Below, in pieces: positions 1 through 10,881 of a stretch of DNA of 64,000 bases. Source of the DNA: Erythrophleum ivorense (lineage: Eukaryota > Streptophyta > Magnoliopsida > Fabales > Fabaceae); assembly GCA_026724425.1 (NCBI GenBank), contig JAIUCV010000008.1:26737470-26801469 (forward strand), read 5' to 3'. The notes under the pieces were generated by a model. It was not told where the DNA came from. It made no database searches and was given only the letters and a program-made list of their open reading frames with translations. Every line of letters begins with the position of its first letter. The first letter of the stretch is position 1. Both the position numbers and the translations under genes were made by a program.

Positions 1-637
1 AGGTACTGTTCCATCGATTTTCGGGAGTTTGGCTTGATGAACTGATCTGGAGATATTTTTTCTCTCTAGTTAACATCCACATATTTCCATAGTGGTATCA
101 TTTGCAAGCATTGGATTTTTTTGGAAGTAGTTAGATATTTTTGAAGTTCATATCAGTAAACTGTGACAGTATCAAGAACCCCTCCGACCTGCAGTTGATT
201 TCACGTGTCAAACGCGTTATGTGTGGGATTTTATGACTTGTATATATTTTTCCCATGAAGTATACAGTATAAGATTTCCAGAATGACCAAGAGTGCATAT
301 TTTCAATTTTTTTAGATTTACTTATGAATTTTCCAAGTTTGCCCAGAAATGGGGCCAAGTCTGGCCGAGGAGAAATATGCATGTCCCATGTCTCCCTTCG
401 ATTTCCATGAGTTGTGAGTTAGTTTTTGTGATTGAAATGAGTTTTAATTGTGTAATTAAATATGAGGATGCATAGAATGAGCTCACACGGTCCACGTGAC
501 ACCGAATGGGGTTTTGGATAGGATGACTTACAAATAAAAGTCCAAATCTTCATGCCTCCTTTATGAGAATTATGTGTATGTTTCATGATAATTATGCTAT
601 TCAAAGGCATGAGATGAGCTAGAATGAAGGTGTTACA
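1..637 (+). mobile_element. End of a long TGTAACACC-type LTR (family A, copy 1)
   Basis: The segment ends in GGTGTTACA at 629-637, a typical LTR terminus. Its reverse complement matches 4381 to about 5030 in many shared blocks, for example around CTAGCTCAT, GGACCGTGTGAG, ACAACTCATGGAAA and CAGTTCATCAAGCC. The two are therefore diverged copies of one repeat in opposite orientation. It continues beyond the left edge of the window. Orientation is inferred from the TATA box seen in the second copy. No coding sequence is supported here; the short reading frames are incidental. Confidence 0.6.
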
Positions 638-1625
638 CAGGGCACCTCCAATCTTGGATTATCATTATTTAAGGTTTAGAATATTATTCTAATAAGAAGC
701 CTCTTTTATAATTTTTCAAAATGACTATTTTGCCCCACGCGCCTGTTTGCTTCGTTTAGGCTCATTTCAACTCCTTTTTTAGAACCATCTTTTCCATCAT
801 AAAATTTAAGTCCTTTAATTTAATTTATAAAATGCCTTTGGTTTCATCCAAATTAAATTAAAACCTTCTCAAATGAACTAGTCAAAGTTTAGGTCAACTA
901 ATACTCTAAAACATAAACTTGATGGGTTTAAACCATTTTAAAGGTTCCTATGACTTTTAAGGCCTCTAAGAACTCAGGGAAACTCATTTTTTCCATTTAA
1001 AAATTCCTCCTTTGAATTTTCTAAAAAGTGTCCAAAATTATGAAAATACCATTACGTTTCATTGTATTTTCTTAAATTCTGTCTGGTTGTTCTGACTTCA
1101 GTTTAAGGACACCTCCAATCTTGGATCATCATTATTTAAGGTATAGAATATTATTCTAATAAGAAGCCTCTTTTATAATTTTTCAAAATAACTATTTTGC
1201 CCCATGCGCCTGTTTGTTTCGTTTAGGCTCATTTCAACTCTTTTTTTTAGAACCATCTTTTTCATCATAAAATTTAAGTCCTTTAATTTATAAAATGCCT
1301 TTGGTTTCATCCAAATTAAATTTAAAACCTTCCCGAACAAACTGGTCAAAGTTTGGGTCAACTAACACTCTAAAACGTAAACTTGATAGGTTTAAACTAT
1401 TTTAAGGGTTCCTATGGCTTTTAGGGCCTCTAAGAACCTAGGGAAACTCATTTTGTCTATTTAAAAATCTCTCCTTTGAGTTTTCTAAAAAGTGCTAAAA
1501 ATTATGAAAATGTCATTACGTTTCGTTGTATTTTCTTAAATTCAGTCTGGTTATTCTGACTTCGATTTCAAGGCACCTCTGATCTTGGATCATCATTATT
1601 TAAGGTCTAGAATATTATTCTAATT
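638..1625. repeat. 465-bp tandem repeat, two full units and a partial third
   Basis: Units begin at about 641, 1108 and 1572, each opening with a GGCACCTCC-like block followed by CTTGGAT, TCATTATTTAAGGT and GAATATTATTCTAAT. The third unit stops after about 55 bp. The unit interior (CTATTTTGCCCC, AAAATGCCTTTGG, GTCAAAGTTTGGGTCAACTA) resembles the U3-like sequence at 7530-7740 and 21620-21800, so the repeat grew from a piece of retrotransposon LTR. No gene is seen in it. Confidence 0.75.
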
Positions 1626-1743
1626 TTATTGGACCTCAATTTATTCTATCTAGGAGACTTCCTTTTATATCCAGTGAATTACATACATTTATAGAGAAAC
1701 CATGCATTACGTTTCTCATGTTTACGGAGGTACTGGATATTAC

Positions 1744-2045
1744 AAGACACCCTTTCAAAGCCTTGCACAGACTGAGTACCCTTTAAGCCCTGCACAGATT
1801 AAGCACTTTTAAAGCCTGCACAGATTAGGCACTCTTTAAAGCCTTGTACAAACTAGGCACCCTTTAAGCTTGCACAAACCAGGCACCTTTAAAGTCTTGT
1901 ATAGGCTAGGCATTCTTTAAAACCTTGTACAAACCAGGCACCTTTCAAAGTCTTGTATAGACCAAGCACCCTTTAAAACCCTGTATAGGCCAAACACCCT
2001 TTATGTTTTGTGCAAACTAGGCATCCACCTAAAAGTCTTGAACCG
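1744..2045. repeat. Minisatellite, ~32-bp degenerate unit
   Basis: About nine to ten imperfect copies of a unit like CCTTGCACAGACTAGGCACC followed by CTTTAAAG run in tandem. Units vary between CACAGATTAGGCAC, TATAGACCAAGCACC and ACAAACCAGGCACC. It lies upstream of a polypurine tract and the start of a family B LTR, so it sits in the 3' untranslated region of that retroelement. Tandem repeats in this position are known for Tat/Ogre-type plant elements. Confidence 0.75.
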
Positions 2046-2373
2046 GTAAGCATCTTTACCTTTCATCATGTTCTAGCATTTCCAGGTAAGTTAGCTTGCC
2101 TTGATCTATTAGCTCCCTAAACAAAATACATGCTTTCATATTTATTTATTCTTAAGTTAAGGATATCAAAATTTGCATTTTTGATCTCCTCACTTAAAGA
2201 ATAAGTAAAGAATGGCAACCTATAAATATCATATTTTATTTAGATCACTTTTTCTCTTTTATTTATTATCTATAACAAAATATGTGTTTTTGTCTTTACT
2301 TGTTCCTTATACAAAATATTAAAAATTACATTTTTAATTTCTTTGTCTAAGAAACAAGTAAAAAGGAGACAAC
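2046..2373 (+). other. 3' untranslated region and polypurine tract of a family B element
   Basis: AT-rich non-coding sequence ending in a polypurine-like tract, AAGTAAAAAGGAGACAAC, directly before TGTGAACACC. The same arrangement (GAAACAAGTAAA before TGTGAAC) is seen in reverse at 19613-19640, which supports a shared retroelement 3' end. The tract would prime plus-strand DNA synthesis. No coding region of this element remains next to it in the window. Confidence 0.6.
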
Positions 2374-3925
2374 TGTGAACACCGTGTTTTGCTCAAGCAT
2401 GCTCCAAAAATAATATTAAAATGAAATTAGTAAAAATAAAAAAGAATAAAAGAATAAAAAAAAAGAGAAAAATTTTAAAGGCCAAAAGCCTAAAAAAAAG
2501 CAACAAAAAAAAACAAAAGAGAAAACAATCCAAATAAAAAAATAATTAAAAGACCAAAAAGAGAGAAAAGAAAAGAATAAATGAAAAATGAAAAACCAAA
2601 GCTATTTTGTAAATCTCAGCCTAATGCCCAAAATAGTAGGAGTCTAATATCTCAAGAAAAAAATTGTAAAGAAACTAAAATAACAAAAATCAAACCAAGC
2701 CAAAAATTAGCCCATATAGTTTAATAGGTCCTTCCAACTCATTATCTTAAGCTTATTAACTAAATACCTAAAAAAAAAGGAATAGCTTATAAAAATAATA
2801 CAAAAACCTCCTGTCCATATAGTTCAATAGGTCCATCTAACCCATTATCTTAAGCCCATTAACCCAACACCAAAAAGTAAAAAGAAAAAATTAATTAAAG
2901 AATAGTAATTCAAAATAAATAAATAAAAAAACTTAAAAAGAAGAAGAAAAAGCAGATACAAAGTCGTTTGGTTATGCTTCCCATGCAGGCCTAATACCAA
3001 ATGCTAATCGACAGGCCAAAAGAAACGAGAAAGAAAAAGCCCAGTAGAAAATCTTTAGGCCAGAGTTTACAAAATAGCAGACCAAAAAAAGAAGCTACAA
3101 CAAAAGGGACAAATGAATAAACAACCAAAAACAGGATCCCTATGGCCCCTTTATGCAGACAACCCTTGTTGCTTGCTACACGCATGACTTTCGGCAACCA
3201 ACAATGAAGCCATTCAGGAAGAAGTGAATAGAGAACGACTTGTATATGACATTTGCTAGAAGAGGAACACACACTGACACTATAGATGCGCAGGAGCAAA
3301 AAAGAGATAGGGGATTTGCAAATGCAAGCATAGAAGGAGCAAGCACACAGACTCTCTAGGTACAAAAGGAAACCGAGAGGTACATTCAAAGGGGTCCATC
3401 TTTAAGGGGATTGAAGGAAGAAATTGAGAGAAAGAGAGACTAAGAGGGAAAGCCTTACTCTGAGAAGCTTTTCGGGGAGCGAATTGAAGGAAAAGAAGGA
3501 AAGAGAGGGAATAGAAAGGACTCGAGAGAAAAAAAAAAGAGTTGATAAAGACAAGGAATCAAAAGGAGAAGAGAGTTAAGAGACCGAGAAGGAGATGGTT
3601 GGGAGTTTTCTCTTCTAGGTTGATTTTTGGTTTCTAAAAGGGGGAGAACAGAGAAGGGAGAGGCCAAGAGAGGGAGAATCATTAGTGAGAATGTTTTAGG
3701 CCTAGGAAATTTAAAAGAGAGAGAGATAGAAGAGCAAAGAGATTGAGGGAGACATCGAGAGAGGTGAGAACGCGAGTGAAGGGGCCTTGTTTTAGAACAG
3801 GTTACAAGTTGCTGGGGTCTAAGAGGAACAAGATAGGAGAATCAAGGGGAAGCTACTAAAGAGATGGAGAGGGAGGCCAAGAGAGAGGGAGCATGAGATG
3901 AAAAAGAGAGAAGTCTGAAATGTGG
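2374..3925 (+). mobile_element. 5' part of a family B (Tat/Ogre-like) LTR
   Basis: It begins TGTGAACACCGTGTTTT, matching the starts of the family B LTRs read on the minus strand from 34483 and 19612. An A-rich tract (2400-2960) and a GA-rich tract (3400-3920) follow in the same order as in the 4.86-kb solo LTR at 29628-34483. The 3' half typical of the family, with its GATGCCTAACACC-like block, is missing, so this copy is truncated; the right boundary is approximate. Assignment to Tat/Ogre rests on LTR size and layout, not on a protein domain. Confidence 0.5.
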
Positions 3926-4380
3926 CTCAGCCTGTTTGGTGCTTGGACATGATGATGGAGCAACTCATAGGGAGCTCTAATGTGCAATGGATGGGGAAAT
4001 TGCATGAAAGTATATGTAAGTTGAGGTTGTGATGAAGAAGGGTAAGAGATCTTATTTCTCCTTCATGATATGAGAACCTTCGAAGATGTGCCAGAGATAA
4101 TTCATGTCTTGCTATTTTTATTTTATTTTTATTTTTTTGTTGTCTTGATATCAATATATAGGCATATAATTGGTTGAGAAAAATTTTTGTTATTAATGAT
4201 CTGTCCCTCTTCAAGCAAATTCCCATATGGTTAGGTCAGTGATTTTGAAACCCTAGGAAGCCCCTTCATTGAGATTTCCCTAAAAGAATTATTGGTTTGG
4301 CCTATATATTCTTCTATACATATTTTAGGTGGTGGTACTACATTGGTACTTAATTTGGTTTAGGACTTTTAATGGAATCC
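3926..4380. other. Unassigned spacer
   Basis: A 455-bp stretch with no recognisable gene or repeat boundary. It sits between the truncated family B LTR and the family A terminus at 4381 and may be the remaining part of either. Confidence 0.4.
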
Positions 4381-7300
4381 TGTAACACCATAAATTCTAG
4401 CTCATTTCATGACATTCATGGGTTTCACTTCATCAATTCCATGAAAGTGTAGAGAAAAGGAAATACAATAATGACTATTTTCGCGTTGCGTCATATTTAA
4501 AATTTCCATTCGATGTCACATGGACCGTGTGAGTACGTACTATACATTCTCATATTTAATTACATCAATACAACTCTTTTGCATCACAAAATCATACCCA
4601 CAACTCATGGAAACCGAAATGAAGCACCAAATGTGGTTATCTAATCTTGGCCAGATTTACCCCTTTTTCTGACCAAATTTTAGAAAATCATAACTAATTT
4701 TAGAAAAATTGAAATCATTCAATATTGGTCATTTTGGAAAGCTACGGATGTCTACTTCACACTAAAAATATACTGAGATCATAACATCCATAACAGAGGA
4801 TGTTTAACATCCAAAATTGTCCAAAGGTCAGACTACATTCTGGAACTATCACAGAATTCTACAAAAAACTTTTAAAATGTCCAATTAATTCCACAAAAAT
4901 CCAATCCATAAAAATGATACCAATCTAAAAATCTGGGGATGTTAGATAGAGAAGAAAAATATCTCTAGACCAGTTCATCAAGCCCAGACCTCAGAATTTA
5001 ATGGAACAGTAACTCAGGTTGGGCAAAATTCTTGATACTAGACAGAATGTTCAAAAATTCATATCTCCCTCTTTAAACCTCCAAATGAGGTGCTTCTAAT
5101 TGGAATGAGTCACTGTGAATGTCTAGTTGTTCTGTATAAAATTTTATGGCAATTGGACATCATTTGATTCTTATGTGACAAAATTCATTTTCGGACCAAA
5201 TGAATAATGCAGCAGACCAAAACTAGAAAAATGGCAAACTTTGAAAAATTCTCAAATATTCTGTAGACTTTCGAAAATTATGATCTTTAGCTTCCCAAAA
5301 AGCTCTTAATGAGACCTAATTGCATGCCAAATCTCAGATCAAAAATAACACATTTGGCTAAAAAGTGACATGGGATTCCATTATAGTTATTTTTGGTTCC
5401 ATATGGGATACCAAAATTACCAAATGGCTTTTCTTTGGCTTTTGCACCTTTTAGGTAAATCTAAAAGTACATTTAAGACTTGTGTGAGCTGTCCAAATGG
5501 TCCCAAACCCCATGCATCTCATTTTGGCCTTTCCATGCACACATATGTACATTTCCATAAACTCATTCATGAAGCTATCTTTGCCATACATACTCAATTC
5601 ACATTCCATCATTCACATAACACGTACTTTTATTTCTACTTCATATAATAGCATAATTACATATGTCTCAAGGGTCATAAACCATTTACAACACTAATAT
5701 AAATCATTATGGTTCATTATGGCTTTAAAAGGAAAATGCTAGACATATGGATGTCAATCTTCTTCCTTCAATGTTGTTGGCTCCCATTACCATATCCACT
5801 TGGTCCACCAGCATGTGAGATCATTAGAGAGGAGGGAATAAGATTCAAAGAATCCCAATAGCTCATCTCCCATTCCATTATACATAATATATGCAAAGTA
5901 AGTCTTAAAAATGCATGTATGGACTTAATACAAATCATGAACATTCAAGAAGCAAGCTTAGCATGTGAACAAGTCATACAAGACATTCAAAAGCTCACCA
6001 AGTGTTTAGATTGGTCTCACACTTTTTCTCATAGATTTTGGACTTGCGTCACCCATTCTTTAAGAGCTTTGGACTCAACTATACTCTTGGGAGCCCACTT
6101 TGCTTTGTTTACATTGTCTCAACTAATCTCAAGGGTTCTTGGCTCATCCTCACCATGGTGAAGAGTTCTTGGCCTCTTCACACTCAAGCAAACTCAACAA
6201 ACATCATACATTTATTTGAAAATATAACATGATATCATGAAATCATAGCATATAAAATCATGTTAACATACTTTTCATGGCTTGAAAATACACATACACA
6301 CATTCTAAGACAAGCTAAACACACATTCATGCATGAGAAAAGGTGGAGATAGCTATCTTGCACACAATCACACACTTTTTCCTTGAATTTCAAGCCTCCT
6401 CTTTCGGTCACACACCCACAAACTTGTGGAGATGGTTTCTCTTAGCCTAGATACAATTTATAGAAGCCAATTAGGTTCATGAAAAAATCTCTAAGGCCAT
6501 ACAACTTGCTTAAATGCTAGATTGCTCTATAACTCCCATTATGGTCCATAAATGCACCTAATGAAGCAACACCCCTCAAATAACTTTTAGGCTCCATTCT
6601 TTCCATTCAAATATGATTCTTGACTCCTTTTAAGCCTCTTGGAGTCATCACACAATTAAAACAAGGAGCCTAACATCATGTTGCTTCTTTAGGTCATAAT
6701 ATGGAACCTAAGGCATCAAATCACTTTCTATGAGCTCTAAATTTTTTCCAAGGCCTCCCCTCATTTTCATTCATCAATTATGACTAAAAAATGGCCTTAG
6801 AAAAATTTAAAACTCTCCCTAGCTATAAGAACATGGTTTGGCCGAGACTATGCATGGTTTAGGGTTCCTTGGAGTGTGCTTTGTTTTCTTAAAGAAGGAA
6901 GCTTGTGGGAAGCATCTTAGGGGTCTCAAGAACTCATTCAAACTCTTAATTAAACCTAGGAATCATCATACAAAATCAGAATTTGGAAGGAACACTTGAA
7001 ACCCTAGAATTTGTATCTTGAAATATAATGGTTATTTTGTTGTTTTCTTTGCATATTATTGTTCTTCTCCATCAAATACCTAAGATTCATGCTTGATTAG
7101 GCCTAAAAATTAGATCCTCCTATGGCTCCTAGGGTTAGGTGAAATGGAGAAGAAGGGTGATAAAAGATATCAACCATAAGATGCAATTTTACCTTGTTTC
7201 CTTGCTTAGTTTGGCTTGAATCTTACTTCCTCCAAGCTCCTTTATTCAAATCCGAAATTTCCTTTGAATTTCTCCCTGAATCAGATTTATAAACTTCATT

Positions 7301-7797
7301 TTAATCAAAGGAAATCAAGGAGGATGAAGGAGAGGTGGTGTGGATGGCGAAGAGCATGAAAAACAACCACAAAAACATACCTTTGGCTTGGATTTCTTCC
7401 TTCTTCTTCTTCCTCTCTTGGGCGCCTCTCCCTTAGGGTTTTGCTTCTGGTTTGGGGCTGAGATATCTGATGCTAAATGAGGGAGAGTGTGAGGCGCCAC
7501 CTATATATAGGTAGGGAAAAATGAATTTTTCAAAAATTCTAATTTTGCCCTTCGTACTTTGCATTTTCATTTCTCCTTCATTTTAACTCATTTTTTAGAA
7601 TTGTCTTTTCCATTATAAAATTTACATTCCCAATTTAATAAAATGCCTTTGGAATCATTCAAATCAAAGTTAAAATCTTCCCGAACCAATCCGTCAAAAT
7701 TCGGGTAAACCGACATTGAAAAAGGGATTCAAGGTTCAAATTGGCTAAACAATGGATAAAATGCATTTAAGGTTAGATTTTTGGCTTTTTAGTTACA
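4381..7797 (-). mobile_element. Long family A LTR, copy 2 (solo or truncated)
   Basis: The left end is TGTAACACC, and TTAGTTACA at 7789-7797 is a possible right end. On the minus strand this gives a TGTAAC...GGTGTTACA unit of about 3.4 kb. The minus strand holds U3-like sequence (7520-7797), a TATA box at 7501-7510 and a long R-U5-like region. Related copies lie at 1-637, 42992-46496 and 61131-61580. No gag or pol domain is present, and no matching target duplication was found, so the right boundary is uncertain. Short reading frames, including a basic Arg/Lys-rich one at 7315-7500, look incidental. Confidence 0.55.
7501..7510 (-). promoter_or_regulatory. TATA box of the family A LTR
   Basis: CTATATATAG lies between a U3-like upstream region and a short GC-richer leader (GTGGCGCCTCACACTCTCCC on the minus strand). 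The corresponding place in the third copy, 45923-45950, holds a long TA microsatellite instead, which supports the alignment and the promoter role. Confidence 0.55.
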
Positions 7798-8266
7798 AAA
7801 GAAATGAATGTCTCATCATTTTCATGCATGCAAATGCAAATGTAGTCTCAACAAAGAATCAAGACAAGTTCTAGAGTGAAAATAGTGATAGGTGAATACA
7901 CACTAGAAAAGAACAATTCAGGCTCAAATTCTCACCAGCTAATGGCTATCAAATAATTCATTGAAATCAAATTTGTTGCCACTTTACTTGAATCAAGACA
8001 TAAGATTCATTACTTATCATGTCTAGGTGAATCCAAGCTATAATCATCTCAGCTTGTAACTTTTGCAGAAAGATTGAAAAAAAAATCATGCTGTTTTTCA
8101 AAGCATCAAATTCGTGATTTTTGTTTTGAATCTAACGTAAATGTGTGTTTATAAATCAATGGTTAGGATGCTCTCACTGTATGTGGATAGGAAGATATAA
8201 ATTTTAGGTTCTTAATTCATCGTTTGAAAGATTCAAATTCATGTTGTGTTTGGGAACTCCTTCAGA
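7798..8266. other. Non-coding spacer
   Basis: AT-rich sequence without an open reading frame, repeat boundary or regulatory motif that I can support. Confidence 0.5.
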
Positions 8267-9418
8267 GCTAGGAAGCACCGATACATGTAAGCATATAGTG
8301 TATGATACGATACATAAGATACGGTAATTTCTAAAATTTTAGGATACGGATAAGGGACTATATATATATATTTATTTATTTAATAATGTTACATATTAAA
8401 AACTAAATTAAATTATAAATAATCTAACACATTACATAAATGAGCAGAGGCATTTGATATTTGATGAGAAGTATCTGATAAGTTTGGTTGGCACATGAAA
8501 TGGATTTGTTAATGGCGTTTGAATGCTTTAGAATAATCAAAGAAAAAGAAATAGAACCCTCACTAGTCACCTCCATATTTAGAGCCTAATTTATAAGTAT
8601 GCAACTAAATGTTTTGCATGGATTTCAATGAGAGGGGGTTGGGAATTCAATTCAAAGTTTCATCAACAGGGTATTATAATTTATGGCTCTAGATCTGCTT
8701 GATTAATTTTTTACAATATCTACTGCAGCATATGTTGTTTTCTTTTAATTAATTTTTTTGAATTTTGTGGTTCCCTTTTGACTCTTTTTAATGATAAAAA
8801 TGGGCAAACTAATAGCATAAGTTGATCTCTATATCCTCTTGAAGCTATGTTAGCTATTATCATGGAGGAACTTATCAAACAAGTAAGCAATTTATACTCA
8901 CATCCCACCAAAATAGGAACTTATCATAGAGGAACCACTAAGGACCAAAACACACCAGTAATCACCAGAGAAGAAGCACTGAGAATCGAAACTTTTGAGA
9001 TGAAGTACTGCGGTTTGAGATGAAGTAGCAATTACCGGAGAAGATGACGCAACACAGAGGACTAAAATGCACCAATAATCACTGAAGAAGATGACACAAC
9101 ACAGAGGACCGAAACATTTAAGATGAAGCACTAAGCCACTGACGAAGAAACACGGACGAAAGGCACAAAGAAGACATAGGGCTTTCGAAAGGAAAAATAG
9201 GTTAGTTACAGAAAGCGACGTTGTTTTGGGATGGGATGTTTTTGTGCTGTTTCGAAACCATTTCTGAAACGTTTTGGTGCATATGGAAACATTTCAAAAT
9301 GCAAAAGGAAAAAAAATGCATTTCAGATACTTTTGTACTCATACGATATATGTATCTATACTGAATATGTATCTGGTACGAGTACAACTCATAAATAGTT
9401 GTACCCATGCTTCTTAGC
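8267..9418. mobile_element. Possible non-autonomous DNA transposon with short inverted ends
   Basis: The left end GCTAGGAAGCACCGATACA and the reverse complement of the right end, GCTAAGAAGCATGGGTACA, agree at 15 of 19 positions. The interior includes a GA-rich block with an imperfect ~118-bp tandem duplication (about 8940 and 9058, sharing AGGACyAAAA-CACCA-TAATCAC). GATAC/ATACG-rich sequence near both ends also fits a terminal structure. No transposase and no convincing target duplication were found, so the call and superfamily remain open. Confidence 0.4.
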
Positions 9419-10031
9419 TTCAAAGAATTAAAGTTCATGGCCCTTCTGTGATTCTTTTATAAATAGGAATATTTGATATAATCTTTGTTTGCATTAAGGT
9501 TGTCCTTGTTGATCATGGAGTTTTTGTAACATGCTTCGATCAAAGTTCATAGTGGTAATGATTACTAACTTTAATTTAGAAATTCCTTTGAGTGTTTTGG
9601 CTTATAATGATAGATCATGGGTTGCATAAAAAGGTTGTCTATATTTCATGCTAAATCTATGATGTCCTTTTAAGGTTACTTTAATTGTGAAATTGAGATA
9701 TTCCTTGAAAGTAATTTCCTATTCTCATCATTGATTTCCTTTTTTTTTTTAATTGCATATGAGTTGCATATTTGAAGAAGTTCATCAGAAACTAAACCAG
9801 GATTGAAGAGAAGATCAAAGAGGAGCTTCACCAGTTTGTTTTCTTCTAAAACAAAATTCATGTAATGTAATATATGATCAATTTGAGGATTAATTGGATC
9901 TCTACAAAGTTACACAGTAAATACTATATGTATGTAAAGACTTTCATTCCATCTTTAATATATTAAGTTTTATTTTATTTTAGAGTTGTCGTATAGGATT
10001 CCTTATCCCCTTAAGCACATAGGGGTTAACT
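9419..10031. other. Non-coding spacer
   Basis: AT-rich sequence between the possible DNA transposon and the CRM-like retroelement. I see no gene here. The five bases before 10032 (TAACT) are only loosely similar to those after 14560 (TAATC), so no clear target duplication flanks the next element. Confidence 0.5.
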
Positions 10032-10881
10032 TGATGCGAAATCAAAGGGTGGCCCAATCTTCACGGCGTAGGTTGATGGATAGGTGATGATTCGAGACCC
10101 AATGAAAGAAAATAACCAACCAACATTATAAGAACGTTGACCTGCTACTTAGACAATGTGCCTAATGGTGAACATAATGAACTAACCCACACAACAACGC
10201 ACTTGGGTCGAAGCACGAATTGGGGGCTTTTGCAAACTTGAATCACCAACCTAAAGATAAGTTGACAAGACAAAGGTTTTACAAGAACAAAGAAAAGATA
10301 ATATTCTCACAATTAGAGAAAAACTTAGAATAATTATATTACTTCCAATCTGATTCCAAATGGAGGCAAAATACATGTATTTAAAGTGCAACTCAAATCT
10401 ACTTGTTGAAGGAAAAGTAGGAAACTAACTATATATTCTAACTGAAAAACCTAAAAAATAGGAATACAAAATCAAATCTTTTTAAAAATAGAAAAGGAAA
10501 GATAATCTACCTAATTAATTCTAATTTTCGTTCATATACATAAAGCTTCTAGAAGTCAGCATATTAAGCCCATAATATTATTATTTAAGCCCAAATGAGT
10601 CAATCTATATATGGTCCTTAGTCCAAACTCTTTAATTTGTAACATTCTAACTCAAATTAGTTCTAATAGCTCTATCTTTAACCCAAATAATGTTGAGGAC
10701 ATTTTGATTAATACTTGAATCAAATTTATCAAAACTCTGCTTAGTCTAAATCTCTTGAATAAGTCTACTCAATCCTTCTTTAAGTTTTTTAGCCTTCACC
10801 CTTATAATAGGTCCAATTTGAAGATGTAAAAGATCATTTGAGGATTTTGAATTAGCATCTTTATGAACTTGATTCATATCA
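10032..10881 (-). repeat. 3' LTR of the CRM-like element
   Basis: Direct repeat of 13711-14560. On the minus strand it starts TGATATGAATC after a polypurine tract and ends TTTCGCATCA. The pol frame continues into it for about 45 codons and stops at 10746. The other LTR keeps a tryptophan codon at that stop, so the ancestral frame may have been longer. Confidence 0.85.

Noticed and set aside
1744..2045. Resemblance to a CRISPR array
   Set aside because: The units are directly adjacent and degenerate, without constant repeats and unique spacers, in a plant retroelement context.
7315..7500. 61-codon minus-strand frame with GRRRRKKSK
   Set aside because: It sits in the leader just after the LTR TATA box, has no homologous frame in the other copy and matches no known domain.
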